Shown here: one piece after another, positions 1 through 9,170 of the stretch
Position numbering within the stretch: position 1 is the first letter of the stretch
How the letters are laid out: the number at the start of each line of letters is the position of its first letter
NCBI RefSeq assembly: GCF_000959365.1
Contig: NZ_CP009556.1
Location: forward strand, 744,001 to 808,000
Length of the DNA: 64,000 bases
DNA from: Burkholderia oklahomensis C6786
GTDB lineage: Bacteria; Pseudomonadota; Gammaproteobacteria; Burkholderiales; Burkholderiaceae
Direction of reading: 5' to 3'
The notes under the pieces: generated by a model
What the model saw: the letters and a program-made list of their open reading frames with translations, nothing else
Told to the model about the DNA's origin: nothing
Databases searched by the model: none
Program-made: the position numbers and the translations under genes

Positions 1-1005
1 GCAATGGGATGCGCACGACCGCGCGCGATTCGCCCGTCGCGGATCGAGGCTGTCGACGTGCGCGCCGCAATCGGCGGCGCGGCGCGAATCGGGCGATCGG
101 CGTCGCCGCGACGGCGATGGGCTACGACCGTCAAATGCGTCCTCCTTTGCATGCTCGAACCACGAAAGAGGATCCAAGCGAGCCAGAATTCATCGCAGCC
201 CTTGTTTTTTACTTGCGGCAATCGGTTCATCGGCAAGGCAATGCGATGCAGCAGCAATCAAGTCCCGCGGAATCCATGCTTCCTCGCATACGCTTTACAA
301 CCATCGCCGCCAGTATTCCATAGCTGACTTAAGATCTTAATAAAAGAATGGTAAATAATTTTATCTGAGACGACTGTCTCGAAGAGGCCGCGTCGATAGC
401 TCACGAAAAGTGACGAGGCGGCCGGAGCTGTGCCGATTCATCGTTTCCGCCTGATTCGATCGCTTTGGATGCTTGCGTGAATGGCGCGCGATGTCGCGGG
501 AGGAACTTATTAAGGATGGGCGACGAGTCAGTCCTGAGCCCAAGAGCCGGGAGCCCGGAAGCTCGATCCGGAGCGGCGGTGCGGCGGTGCGGCAGAGGCA
601 GCGCGATATCTGCGGCGCGATCGCGCGCAATCGCGTGCGGACGCGGGATACCGCTACGGCCTGGGGCGTGAGAGCGTGAATCCGGATGAGAACCGCATGA
701 TTTCGGTCGGAAGCAGCGAATTTCTCATATTCGGATAAATGTGAAATTTTTTGGTTTTGGCGGGAGTGCGTGATCAGTATTTTTTTAGAATTAAGTTACC
801 TTCGGGTTACTGATTGCATCGATCCGTTATTGGGGGCGGTTACTTTTGGGTTACTAATAACTTGAATGAGAAACTCATTTGGCGCTCTCTTGAAACGCGC
901 ATCGACGATGTCGCAATGTAGTCCGCCATTTGACGAGCACGATGAGCGACCGGGCGTGGCCGATTGAAGCGGATGCGGCGTGCGCATCCGTCGCGACGTC
1001 CGTCG
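1..1005. other. gene-poor start of window
   Basis: I see no convincing gene here. The open frames across 4-700 have arginine- and alanine-rich compositions typical of GC-rich shadow frames and match no family I recognise. Base composition changes around 690-870, where the sequence becomes AT-rich. Two similar 19-bp direct repeats lie there at 796-814 and 840-858. A promoter or a small RNA cannot be excluded in the AT-rich part. Confidence 0.5.
796..858. repeat. pair of imperfect 19-bp direct repeats in AT-rich stretch
   Basis: TTACCTTCGGGTTACTGAT (796-814) and TTACTTTTGGGTTACTAAT (840-858) match at most positions, and both contain GGGTTACT. Start-to-start spacing is 44 bp, about four helical turns. 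Such spacing suits cooperative binding of a regulator, but no gene begins close by, so the role is unknown. Confidence 0.4.
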
Positions 1006-1290
1006 CTAGGCGGACAGGAAGAACGCCAGAAGATATCGATTGAAAGCGCTCGGGCGCGCGAGATTCATCCCATGAGACGCGGCGGATATCGTGACCCTCG
1101 ATGCGTTCGGCATCCATCGGCTCAGTGCATCGACATTCGCATCAAAGTGGGCGGGACGCTTCTCGCCGTCGGTCCGCAATGTCGGACACTTCACGATGCG
1201 CGGCGGTATTGGCCGCTGCCGATCCGGCGGATGCGATTCCGGCCGATCGACGGGCTCTCGCCGCGCCGACTTCGCTGCGTTTCTTCACAT
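1006..1290 (-). pseudogene. alpha/beta-hydrolase C-terminal relic
   Basis: On the minus strand the frame ending at 1006 reads as the last ~60 residues of an alpha/beta-hydrolase. It has a GEK strand-end segment, then ADALSRWMP-like text (seen as VDALSRWMPNA), then ASHGMNLARP holding the usual catalytic His, and a terminal helix before the stop. Nothing upstream in this frame or the other minus frames looks like the N-terminal cap or the nucleophile elbow (G-x-S-x-G), and a stop closes the frame near 1290. It therefore appears to be the surviving 3' end of a deleted gene. The family call is from the C-terminal pattern only. Confidence 0.5.
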
Positions 1291-1492
1291 CAATCCGGCA
1301 TTGCACATCGTCGTGGGCCGCCGCGCATGAGCCGTCGGCGCGCACCGCTTCGCGTTCCGGCGCACGGAACGCGATCTCGCTTCATGCGAGGGAAAACCCC
1401 TCCATCGCATTCCCGTTTCATGGGAAATTCGGTTTTAATTTCTGAGAGTGGTCTGGCATTCTGACTTCATCGTCACCTGCGTCGTTTTCGTC

Positions 1493-2242
1493 GTGAATTC
1501 AGGAACCACAGTCACCGGATCGGAGCGCGTGCTGCTCGTGCTGGCCGCGCTTGCGAGCCATGGCAAGGCCATGTCGGTGAAGGATCTGCAAGGCGTCACG
1601 GGGCTCGCGCAAAGCACGCTGTATCGCCAGATCGCGTTGCTCAAGCGCTGGGGCTTCGTCGCCGAGCACACGGGGCACTATGCGCCCGGTCCGATCAGTC
1701 TTCAGCTTGCGCTCGGCTTCGACGTCAACTCGATGCTTGTCGAAGCGAGCCGCATGGAGATGCAGCAGCTCGCGCGGGCGTCGAAGGAGAGCGTCGGGCT
1801 CGTCGTCGCGGTGAAGAATCAGGCGATGTGCCTCGACAGGGTCGACAGCGAGCAGTCGCTGCGCTGCTCGTTCGAAAAGGGCCGCGCGGTGCCGCTCAAG
1901 GCGGGCGCGTCGGCGAAATCGCTGCTGGCCTTCATGGCGGAGAACGCGCGCAACGAAGTGCTGGACTCGGTATTCGCCGGCGACCGCGCCGGGCGCGCGG
2001 CCATCGAAGCCGAACTGGAGCGGATTCGCGCGCAGGGCTACGCGGTGAGCGACAGCGAGGTCGACCCCGGCGTCTGGGGCGTCAGCGCACCGATTTTCCA
2101 TCGCACGTGGCGCGGCGTGAGCAGCTCCGCGTCGATCACGCTGATGGCGCCTTCGACGCGCGCGATCGGTCGCGAAAGCCAGTTCATCGACGGGACGCTG
2201 CGAACCGCTCGCGCGATTTCCCTGCATCTGCAAGCCGAATGA
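1493..2242 (+). CDS. IclR-family transcriptional regulator
   Basis: This is a DNA-binding regulator of about 249 residues, typical of the IclR family. The N-terminal winged helix-turn-helix contains VKDLQGVTGLAQSTLYRQ, followed by an effector-binding domain ending in a helix of the RTARAISLHLQ type. The frame is open from a GTG at 1448. I prefer the GTG at 1493 because family homology begins just after it (TGSERVLLVLAALA). Neither start has a strong ribosome-binding site. It sits 34 bp upstream of a co-directional ABC importer and hutG, so it is probably their local regulator. IclR proteins can activate or repress; the sequence does not show which. Confidence 0.85.
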   Translation: MNSGTTVTGSERVLLVLAALASHGKAMSVKDLQGVTGLAQSTLYRQIALLKRWGFVAEHTGHYAPGPISLQLALGFDVNSMLVEASRMEMQQLARASKESVGLVVAVKNQAMCLDRVDSEQSLRCSFEKGRAVPLKAGASAKSLLAFMAENARNEVLDSVFAGDRAGRAAIEAELERIRAQGYAVSDSEVDPGVWGVSAPIFHRTWRGVSSSASITLMAPSTRAIGRESQFIDGTLRTARAISLHLQAE

Positions 2243-2276
2243 TCCGTCTCACACCGAGTCTCAAAGGAGTTTCGCC

Positions 2277-3032
2277 ATGAAATTGCAACGTCTGCTGTCC
2301 CTTGCCTGCTTCGCGCTGGCGACCACCTTCGCCGGCTTTTGCGGCAGCGCCGCGGCGCAAACCCCTGACGTGTTGCGCGTGGCGACCGACGCCACGTTCG
2401 CGCCGATGGAGTACACCGAAAACGGCGTGCGCACCGGCTTCGACATCGACATGATGAATGCGCTCGCCAAAGCGATGGGCAAGAGCGTGCAGTGGACGGA
2501 CATCGACTTCAAGGGGCTGATTCCCGGCCTGATCGCGCATCGTTTCGACGCGGCGATCTCGGCGATATACATCACCGACGAGCGCGCGAAGGTTGTCGAT
2601 TTCGCCGGCCCGTACTACGCGGGCGGTCTCGTCGCGCTGGTGAAGCGCGATTCTCCAATCAAGACGGTGGCCGATCTGAACGGCAAGAAGGTGTCGGTGC
2701 AGGTGGGCACCAAGTCGGTGAACTTCCTGCGCGACAACTTTCCGCAGATCACGCGCGTCGAAGTGGAAAAGAATCAGGAAATGTTCGACCTCGTCGGCAT
2801 CGGCCGCGCCGATGCCGCCGTCACCGGCAAGCCGGCCGCCTATCAGCTGGTCCGCACGCGCGGCGGCTTCCGCGTGCTCGACAAGCCGTTGACGACCGAG
2901 CAGTACGGCATCGCCGTGCGCAAGGACGAGCCGCAATTGAAGGCCGCGCTCGACGCCGCATTGGCGAAAATCAAGGCCGACGGCACGTATGCGGCGATCG
3001 TGCGCAAGTGGTTCGGCGCCGGCGCGCAATAA
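2277..3032 (+). CDS. amino-acid ABC transporter periplasmic substrate-binding protein
   Basis: This is a 251-residue solute-binding protein of family 3 (polar amino acids). A signal peptide covers residues 1-27: KLQR, a hydrophobic core, and an AAA-Q cleavage site. The body shows the family pattern: LRVATDATFAPMEY near the start of the mature protein, GFDIDMMNALAKAMG, FDAAISAIYITDERA, and VGTKS in the hinge region. It ends with a K-x-W-F-G C-terminus. AAAGGAG is placed just ahead of the ATG. Its partners are the permease and ATPase that follow. The ligand cannot be read from sequence; the adjacent hutG suggests histidine or a degradation intermediate. Confidence 0.92.
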   Translation: MKLQRLLSLACFALATTFAGFCGSAAAQTPDVLRVATDATFAPMEYTENGVRTGFDIDMMNALAKAMGKSVQWTDIDFKGLIPGLIAHRFDAAISAIYITDERAKVVDFAGPYYAGGLVALVKRDSPIKTVADLNGKKVSVQVGTKSVNFLRDNFPQITRVEVEKNQEMFDLVGIGRADAAVTGKPAAYQLVRTRGGFRVLDKPLTTEQYGIAVRKDEPQLKAALDAALAKIKADGTYAAIVRKWFGAGAQ

Positions 3033-3049
3033 CCGGCCGAGTCACGCCC

Positions 3050-3718
3050 ATGGAACTCGATTTCTCGCCGGTGATCGCCGGCTGGACGGATATTGCGCAT
3101 GGCGCGCTGGTCACGGTGGAAGTGACCGCGGCCGCGCTCGCGCTCAGCTGCGTGCTCGGGCTGCTGATCGGCATCGGCCGGCTCGCGCCGCAGCGGCGGT
3201 TCGTCTACGGCTTCTGCACCGCCTACCTGACGTTCTTTCGCGGCACGCCGCTGCTCGTGCAGCTGTTTCTGCTGTTCTTCGGCCTGCCCCAGTTCAACAT
3301 TCTGCTGCCCGCGTTCGTGTGCGGGATGCTGGGGCTGGGGTTCTATTCGGCCGCCTATGTCTCGGAGATCGTGCGCGGCGCGATCCAGTCGGTCGATCGC
3401 GGCCAGATGGAGGCGGCCCGCTCGATCGGCATGTCGTCGGGGCAGGCGATGCGCGCGATCATCCTGCCGCAGGCCGTCGTTCGCATGATTCCGCCGCTCG
3501 GCAACGAGTTCATCGCGCTCATCAAGAATTCGGCGCTCGTGTCGCTGCTGACGATCAACGATCTGATGCATGAGGGACAGAAGATCATCAGCGTGTCGTA
3601 CCGGTCGCTCGAAGTGTATCTGGCCATCGCGCTGGTCTATCTCGTGCTGACCCAGGCGACCAATTACGCGCTGCATCGCGTCGAGCGGCGCCTGCGCGCA
3701 GGAGGAATGGTGCAATGA
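3050..3718 (+). CDS. amino-acid ABC transporter permease
   Basis: This 222-residue inner-membrane permease belongs to the HisM/GlnP type. Several hydrophobic segments are visible, including [19 protein letters not shown] at the N-terminus. The cytoplasmic EAA loop ([20 protein letters not shown], about residues 123-142) docks on the ATPase. The ATG at 3050 opens with [11 protein letters not shown]; the same frame is open much further upstream, inside the binding-protein gene, but that part is out-of-frame shadow. The next gene overlaps by 4 bp (ATGA), so translation is probably coupled. A single permease gene implies a homodimer in the membrane. Confidence 0.93.
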   Translation: MELDFSPVIAGWTDIAHGALVTVEVTAAALALSCVLGLLIGIGRLAPQRRFVYGFCTAYLTFFRGTPLLVQLFLLFFGLPQFNILLPAFVCGMLGLGFYSAAYVSEIVRGAIQSVDRGQMEAARSIGMSSGQAMRAIILPQAVVRMIPPLGNEFIALIKNSALVSLLTINDLMHEGQKIISVSYRSLEVYLAIALVYLVLTQATNYALHRVERRLRAGGMVQ

Positions 3719-4482
3719 ACAAGGCGTCCGAACCCATCGTCCGGATCCGTGGCCTGACCAAGTCGTTCGGTTCGCACGTCGTGCTGAACGGCATCGACTT
3801 CGACATCGAGCCGCAACAGGTGGTGGTCGTCATCGGGCCGAGCGGCTCGGGCAAGAGCACCTTCTTGCGGTGCTGCAACGGCCTCGAGCAACCGGAAGGC
3901 GGCACCATCGACATCTGCGGCCATCGTCTCGTCGATCGCGGCGCGATGCTCGGCGAACGCTCGCTGAATGCGCTGCGCACCGAAGTCGGCATGGTGTTCC
4001 AGTCGTTCAATCTGTTTCCGCATCTGTCCGTCCTGCACAACATCACCGTGGGCCCGCGCATGCTGCGCGGCGCGAGCAAGGCCGATGCGGAAGCGAGCGC
4101 GTTGGCGCTGCTGGAGAAAGTGGGCCTTGCGCACAAGGCGCACGTGATGCCGGCGAGCCTGTCGGGCGGCCAGAAGCAGCGCGTCGCGATCGCCCGGGCG
4201 CTGGCGATGCAGCCGCGCGTCATGCTGTTCGACGAACCGACTTCGGCGCTCGATCCGGAGCTCGTCGGCGAAGTCCTGCAAGTGATGAAGCTGCTCGCGA
4301 GCGAAGGGATGACGATGGTGGTCGTCACGCATGAAATGGGGTTTGCGAAGGAAGTCGCGGATGTGGTGGTGGTGATGGACGGCGGTGCGATCGTCGAGGC
4401 CGGACCGCCTTCGGAAATCTTCTCCGCGCCATCGCAGCCGCGCACGCGCGCTTTCCTGCAAGCCGTGTTGTCGCGTGCATGA
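3715..4482 (+). CDS. amino-acid ABC transporter ATP-binding protein
   Basis: This 255-residue ATPase of the polar amino-acid uptake family energises the importer. The Walker A motif GPSGSGKST lies at residues 41-49, the ABC signature LSGGQ at 149-153, and Walker B with [10 protein letters not shown] follows, then the H-loop TH. The length and [15 protein letters not shown] in the Q-loop region are typical of GlnQ/HisP-like subunits. It overlaps the permease upstream and hutG downstream by 4 bp each, so all four genes are very likely one transcript. Confidence 0.94.
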   Translation: MNKASEPIVRIRGLTKSFGSHVVLNGIDFDIEPQQVVVVIGPSGSGKSTFLRCCNGLEQPEGGTIDICGHRLVDRGAMLGERSLNALRTEVGMVFQSFNLFPHLSVLHNITVGPRMLRGASKADAEASALALLEKVGLAHKAHVMPASLSGGQKQRVAIARALAMQPRVMLFDEPTSALDPELVGEVLQVMKLLASEGMTMVVVTHEMGFAKEVADVVVVMDGGAIVEAGPPSEIFSAPSQPRTRAFLQAVLSRA

Positions 4483-5417
4483 AGGCGCCGTTCGATAACG
4501 GGGTCTGGCGCGGCCGTTCCGACGACGCGGAGCCAGGCGACACCCGGCGCGTGTTCGATCAGGTCGAGCGCTTTACCGGCGCGGCGCTGGCGGGCGATGC
4601 GGCGGTGATCGTCGGCTTCGGCTCGGATGAAGGCGTGCGGCGGAACAAGGGGCGCGTCGGCGCCGCGCACGGCCCCGGGGAATTGCGTCGCGTGCTGGCG
4701 AGCCTGCCGGCCAAGCCGGATGTGACGTTGCGCGATGCCGGCGACGTGGTCTGCGACGACGGCGATCTGGAAGGCGCGCAGGCCGAGCTCGCGCAGGTGG
4801 TGCGCGAGACGCTCGCTTGCGGCGGACGGCCGCTCGTGCTCGGCGGCGGCCACGAGGTCGCGTGGGGCACGTATGGCGGCTTGCGCGCGTGGCTCGACGA
4901 CGGCGGCGCACGCCGTCTGACGATCGTGAATTTCGATGCGCATTTCGATCTGCGGCAGGCGCGTCCTGCAAATTCGGGCACGCCGTTCGATCAGATCGCC
5001 TGTGATTGCGCTGCTCGCGGGCTCGCTTTCGATTATGTCTGCCTCGGCATCAGCGATCTGGCCAATACCGCCGCGCTGTTCGAGCGCGCGCGGCAGCTCG
5101 GCGTGCGGTACGTCGCCGATACGCAGATGCAGGAGCACCATCTTCCCGGTCTGCTCGATCGGCTGGATCGGCTGCTCGACGCAGCCGACGCGCTGTACCT
5201 GTCGATCGACCTCGACGTGCTGCCTGCCGCCACGGCGCCGGGCGTGTCCGCGCCGGCATCCCTGGGCGTGCCGCTGTCCGTGGTCGAAGCGATGGTGCGG
5301 CGCATCCGGGCGTCGGGCAAGCTGCTGGCGGTGGACATCGCCGAATACAATCCGGCCCTCGATCAGGACCGGCGGACGGCGCGTGCGGCCGCGCGGCTCG
5401 CGTATCGGCTGCTGTGA
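4479..5417 (+). CDS. hutG: formimidoylglutamase
   Basis: This 312-residue ureohydrolase is predicted to hydrolyse N-formimidoyl-L-glutamate to glutamate and formamide in histidine degradation. The binuclear metal site is visible: GGGHE at 122-126, DAHFD at 153-157 and SIDLDVLPA at 242-250. The N-terminal segment [18 protein letters not shown] resembles HutG more than agmatinase or arginase. It overlaps the ATPase gene by 4 bp. No hutH, hutU or hutI is present in the window, so this is an orphan hutG joined to a transporter. A related guanidino-acid hydrolase activity is the main alternative. Confidence 0.8.
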   Translation: MKAPFDNGVWRGRSDDAEPGDTRRVFDQVERFTGAALAGDAAVIVGFGSDEGVRRNKGRVGAAHGPGELRRVLASLPAKPDVTLRDAGDVVCDDGDLEGAQAELAQVVRETLACGGRPLVLGGGHEVAWGTYGGLRAWLDDGGARRLTIVNFDAHFDLRQARPANSGTPFDQIACDCAARGLAFDYVCLGISDLANTAALFERARQLGVRYVADTQMQEHHLPGLLDRLDRLLDAADALYLSIDLDVLPAATAPGVSAPASLGVPLSVVEAMVRRIRASGKLLAVDIAEYNPALDQDRRTARAAARLAYRLL

Positions 5418-6163
5418 GGCGAGGGCGGGCGATCGAGCCGCGCATCGAGCCGCACACGTATCAAGCCGCGCACAGATCGAGCCGCACACATCTCAAGCCG
5501 CGCATCGGGACGGGCGGCAAACCGCCGTCTTTCGCGAGCAAGCATGTCGAATCCGCTGACGAACAGCGAAACGCGGCGGGTTTCCAGTAAGCCGGCCGGG
5601 ACGATCTGACCAAAATTGACAGACGTTTTGCGAGTAATCGTCTAACTTTTACGTCGGGAAGGCTGTCCGACGTCTGGCCTTTCCGATCTCAAATCAGTAC
5701 TCCAATCAGTAGCAATCGGCCCATGTTGTGTTGTTGATCGACCCGCCGTCTTGCGTCTTGCGTCTTGCGTGTTGTGTCCTGTCGGGCGGCGGGTCATCTT
5801 TTCTGTTTCCCATCGGCCGCATTGAAGGTCGCGCCTGCGCCATTCGGAGCGAGCAACGCACGGACTCGGTGACAGGCGTGGCTGTCGGATGCCGCTTTGC
5901 CGCCGAGCATTCACGGTGTTCCGCCGTCGGTTCGGCACGATCGCGGCGCGATCAAGATACGCGTCGCCCATGCGCGTCGCCCCCAAGCGCGCTGCAGCCG
6001 ATCAACTTCACAACCCGCGTGCAAACCCCTCCTTCGTCGGCGATCCCATTGCCTAAAATCAAGTTACGCGCGAGACGGTTCCGATCGTATTGGCGCGAAG
6101 GCGTCCGACGACGCCGCTCGCGCGTTCGAATCTCGATACGTTTCAATCGTAAGGGGAATCGTC
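5418..6163. other. intergenic region with short repeats
   Basis: No gene is supported here. At 5431-5507 the sequence contains five imperfect copies of a unit like ATCGAGCCGCGCA. Three exact copies of GTCTTGC follow in tandem at 5749-5769. The segment just before 6164 should carry the promoter of the GYD/glutamine synthetase operon, but no clear -35/-10 pair could be picked out. Confidence 0.5.
5740..5795 (+). repeat. inverted repeat enclosing GTCTTGC tandem repeats; possible terminator
   Basis: GACCCGCCG (5740-5748) pairs perfectly with CGGCGGGTC (5787-5795). The 38-nt loop holds GTCTTGC repeated three times, and ATCTTTTCTG follows the right arm. It could be a factor-independent terminator of the hutG operon read-through, although the loop is long and the U-run is interrupted. 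Confidence 0.35.
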
Positions 6164-6457
6164 ATGGCGACTTACGTGGTTCTTGCAAACTTTACGGATC
6201 AGGGCATACGCACCGTGAAGAACAGCTCGCAGCGGGCCGGTCAGGTGGCGGAAATGGCCAAGGGCTTCGGCTGTGAAATGAAGGAGGTCTACTGGACGCT
6301 GGGCGCGTTCGACATCGTCGCGGTCGTCGAAGCGGCCGACGAGCAAAGTCTCACCGCATTCGGCTTCGCGCTCGGCTCGGCGGGCAACGTCCGCACGCAG
6401 ACGCTGCGCGCGTTCACGAAGAACGAAATCGGCGCGATCATCGGCAGATTGCCGTAA
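6164..6457 (+). CDS. GYD-domain protein
   Basis: This small 97-residue protein has the pattern of the GYD family. It opens MATYVVLANFTDQGI, has a central LGAFDIVAVVEA, and ends with RAFTKNEIGAIIG. It is predicted to be a ferredoxin-like alpha/beta fold related to dimeric alpha-beta barrels. The ATG at 6164 has AAGGGGAA upstream; the open frame extends further 5' without homology. The biochemical role of GYD proteins is not established. Its place 99 bp ahead of glutamine synthetase and the dehydrogenase genes suggests membership of the same operon. Confidence 0.85.
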   Translation: MATYVVLANFTDQGIRTVKNSSQRAGQVAEMAKGFGCEMKEVYWTLGAFDIVAVVEAADEQSLTAFGFALGSAGNVRTQTLRAFTKNEIGAIIGRLP

Positions 6458-6556
6458 CGCACAAGCCGCACGCACCGTTGTCGGCCGCTCGAACGCGAGT
6501 CGGAGGGCAGGCCGAAGCCGAATCGCAGGCAAAGGGCTGGAAGAAGGAGAAAGCCC

Positions 6557-8062
6557 ATGTCGAATACGCAAGGCGACGCGGGATCGCCGTTCGCGGCGTC
6601 CGTCGAAGCAGGCAGCTACCGCATCGCGCGGCCGTCCGGCGTGAGCGACGTGATCGAACTGGTGCGGACGCACGGCATCCAGATCGTCGATCTGAAGTTC
6701 ACCGATCTGCCGGGTCTCTGGCAGCACTTCTCGATTACGCTGCCCGAACTCCACGCGGATCTGTTCGGCGCCGGCATCGGCTTCGACGGCTCGTCGATCC
6801 GCGGCTTCCAGGAGATCCACGAATCCGACATGCTGCTGCGTCCCAATCCGACGACCGCGTTCGTCGATCCGGTCTGCGAGACGCCGACGCTGTCGATCCT
6901 CTGTGACGTGATCGATCCGGCGACGCATGGGCCGTACTCGCGCGATCCGCGCCACGTCGCGAAAAAAGCGGAAGCGCATTTGCGCGGGACGGGCATCGCG
7001 ACGGCCTGCTACGTCGGGCCGGAGCTCGAGTTTTTCATTTTCGATTCGATCCGCTACGGCCAGGATCAGCACTGCGGCTATTACTACGTCGAATCGGCCG
7101 AGGGCGACTGGGCCGCGGGCCGAGACGAGGGCGCATACGGCGGCGGCAATCTCGGCTACAAGCAGCGCTACAAGGAAGGCTATTTCCCGACGCCGCCGAA
7201 CGACACGCTGCAGGACATCCGCTCGGAAATCGCGCTGACGCTGCAGCGCGCGGGCGTGCAGGTCGAAGTGCATCATCACGAGGTCGCGACCGCCGGCCAG
7301 AACGAAATCGACATGCGTTTTTCGACGCTCACGCGGATGGCCGACAACGTGATGATCTACAAGTACGTATGCAAGAACGTCGCGCGCCGGCACGGCAAGG
7401 TCGCGACGTTCATGCCGAAGCCGCTGTTCGCGGACAACGCGAGCGGCATGCATTGCCATCAGAGCCTGTGGGACGACGAGCGCAATCTGTTCTACGACGC
7501 GAACGGCTGGGCGCTGACCTCGGACCTGTGCCGCTGGTACATCGGCGGACTGCTCGAGCACGCGCCGGCGCTGATGGCGTTCTGCGCGCCGACGACGAAT
7601 TCGTACAAGCGTCTCGTGCCCGGCTATGAAGCGCCCGTCAATCTGGCGATGTCGCAGCGCAACCGCTCGGCCGCCGCGAGGATTCCGATGGTGTCGGACG
7701 CGCCCGCCGCGCGCCGCGTCGAGTTTCGCTGTCCCGACCCGTCGGCGAACGCGTATCTCGCGTTCGCGGCGATGCTGATGGCCGGGCTCGACGGCATCGA
7801 GAACAAGATCGACCCGGGCGCGCCGCTCGACAAGAACATCTACGAGCTGCCGCCCGAAGAGGCGTCGAAGATCCGGCAGGTGCCGGGCTCGCTCGACGCG
7901 TCGCTCGCCGCGCTCGAAGCCGACAGCGCGTTCCTGCGCAAGGGCGACGTGTTCACCGACGACGTGATCCGCACGTGGATCGACTACAAGCGCAAGCGCG
8001 AGCTCGATACGATCAAGCTGCGTCCGCATCCTTGGGAGTTCTATCTGTATTTCGACGTCTAG
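6557..8062 (+). CDS. glutamine synthetase, type I
   Basis: This 501-residue glutamine synthetase joins ammonia to glutamate using ATP. The N-terminal beta-grasp is followed by FDGSSIRGFQ, the catalytic EHHH-type segment, FADNASGMHCHQSL, NRSAAARIP and RVEFRCPDP. All match class I enzymes, which form dodecamers. Tyr429 in NIYELPPEE is in the position of the adenylylation site, so GlnE control is possible. It is unlikely to be the housekeeping copy, because it is tied to a 2-oxo-acid dehydrogenase operon only 19 bp downstream. A gamma-glutamylating enzyme for another amine is an alternative. Confidence 0.88.
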   Translation: MSNTQGDAGSPFAASVEAGSYRIARPSGVSDVIELVRTHGIQIVDLKFTDLPGLWQHFSITLPELHADLFGAGIGFDGSSIRGFQEIHESDMLLRPNPTTAFVDPVCETPTLSILCDVIDPATHGPYSRDPRHVAKKAEAHLRGTGIATACYVGPELEFFIFDSIRYGQDQHCGYYYVESAEGDWAAGRDEGAYGGGNLGYKQRYKEGYFPTPPNDTLQDIRSEIALTLQRAGVQVEVHHHEVATAGQNEIDMRFSTLTRMADNVMIYKYVCKNVARRHGKVATFMPKPLFADNASGMHCHQSLWDDERNLFYDANGWALTSDLCRWYIGGLLEHAPALMAFCAPTTNSYKRLVPGYEAPVNLAMSQRNRSAAARIPMVSDAPAARRVEFRCPDPSANAYLAFAAMLMAGLDGIENKIDPGAPLDKNIYELPPEEASKIRQVPGSLDASLAALEADSAFLRKGDVFTDDVIRTWIDYKRKRELDTIKLRPHPWEFYLYFDV

Positions 8063-8081
8063 AAAAACAAGGAGGCCCGCG

Positions 8082-9170
8082 ATGACCACGGTCGGCAGCT
8101 TCGACATCGACTATACGCAATACCTCGGCCCCGACGGCGAGCCGGTCCAGCCGCTGCCCGCGTTCGCGCAGGACGCGGCCGCGCTGCTGCCGCTCTATCG
8201 CGCGATGGTGCTGACGCGGGCGTTCGACACGAAAGCGGTTGCGCTGCAGCGCACCGGCAAGATCGGCACGTTCGCGTCATCGGTCGGGCAGGAGGCGATC
8301 GGCGTGGGCGTTGCGAGCGCGATGCGCGCCGACGACGTGCTGTTTCCGTCATACCGCGATCATGCCGCGCAATTCCTGCGCGGCGTCACGATGACGGAAA
8401 GCCTGCTGTACTGGGGCGGTGACGAACGCGGCAGCGATTTCGCGGCCGCGCGCCAGGATTTTCCGAACTGCGTGCCGATCGGCACGCAGGTGTGTCATGC
8501 GGCGGGCGCGGCTTATGCGTTCATGCTGCGCGGCGAAGCGCGCGTCGCGGTGGCGATTCTCGGCGACGGCGGCACGTCGAAAGGCGACTTCTATGAAGCG
8601 ATGAACATGGCGGGTGCGTGGCGCGCGCCGCTCGTGATCGTCGTCAACAACAACCAGTGGGCGATCTCGATGCCGCGCGCCCGCCAGACCGCTGCGCAAA
8701 CGCTCGCGCAAAAGGCGATCGCCGCGGGAATCGAAGGGCGGCAGGTCGACGGCAACGACATCGTCGCCGTGCATCAGGTCGTCGGCGACGCGCTCGAGCG
8801 TGCGCGGCGCGGCGGCGGTCCGGCGCTCGTCGAAGCGCTCAGCTACCGGCTGGGCGATCACACGACGGCCGACGATGCGACGCGCTACCGCGATTCCGAC
8901 GCCGTCGGCAAGCAATGGGAATTCGAGCCGCTGCTGCGTTTGCGCCAGTACCTGATGCATCGAAACGTGTGGGACAAGGCGCAGGACGAGCAGCTCGGCA
9001 AGGCGTGCTACGCGCAGGTCGAAGACGCGGTGCAGGCCTATCTCGCGGTGCCGCAGCCGGACACGTCGGCGATGTTCGACCATCTGTACGCGAGCCTGCC
9101 GCAGGCGATGCAGGAACAGCTGGCGACGGCGCTCGCATTCGCGCCGGCCGCGGGGAACCATCATGGCTGA
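8082..9170 (+). CDS. 2-oxo-acid dehydrogenase E1 alpha subunit (pyruvate dehydrogenase type)
   Basis: This is the 362-residue thiamine-diphosphate-dependent E1 alpha chain. The ThDP/Mg motif reads GDGGTSKGDFYEAMN and ends in VVNNNQWAIS, with SVGQEAIGVG and PSYRDHA upstream as in branched-chain and pyruvate E1 alpha proteins. Ser and Arg in the GDHTTADDATRY segment are the usual phosphorylation-loop region. AAGGAGG precedes the ATG. The E1 beta gene overlaps by 8 bp. The oxo-acid substrate (pyruvate or a branched-chain acid) cannot be fixed by eye. Confidence 0.9.
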   Translation: MTTVGSFDIDYTQYLGPDGEPVQPLPAFAQDAAALLPLYRAMVLTRAFDTKAVALQRTGKIGTFASSVGQEAIGVGVASAMRADDVLFPSYRDHAAQFLRGVTMTESLLYWGGDERGSDFAAARQDFPNCVPIGTQVCHAAGAAYAFMLRGEARVAVAILGDGGTSKGDFYEAMNMAGAWRAPLVIVVNNNQWAISMPRARQTAAQTLAQKAIAAGIEGRQVDGNDIVAVHQVVGDALERARRGGGPALVEALSYRLGDHTTADDATRYRDSDAVGKQWEFEPLLRLRQYLMHRNVWDKAQDEQLGKACYAQVEDAVQAYLAVPQPDTSAMFDHLYASLPQAMQEQLATALAFAPAAGNHHG

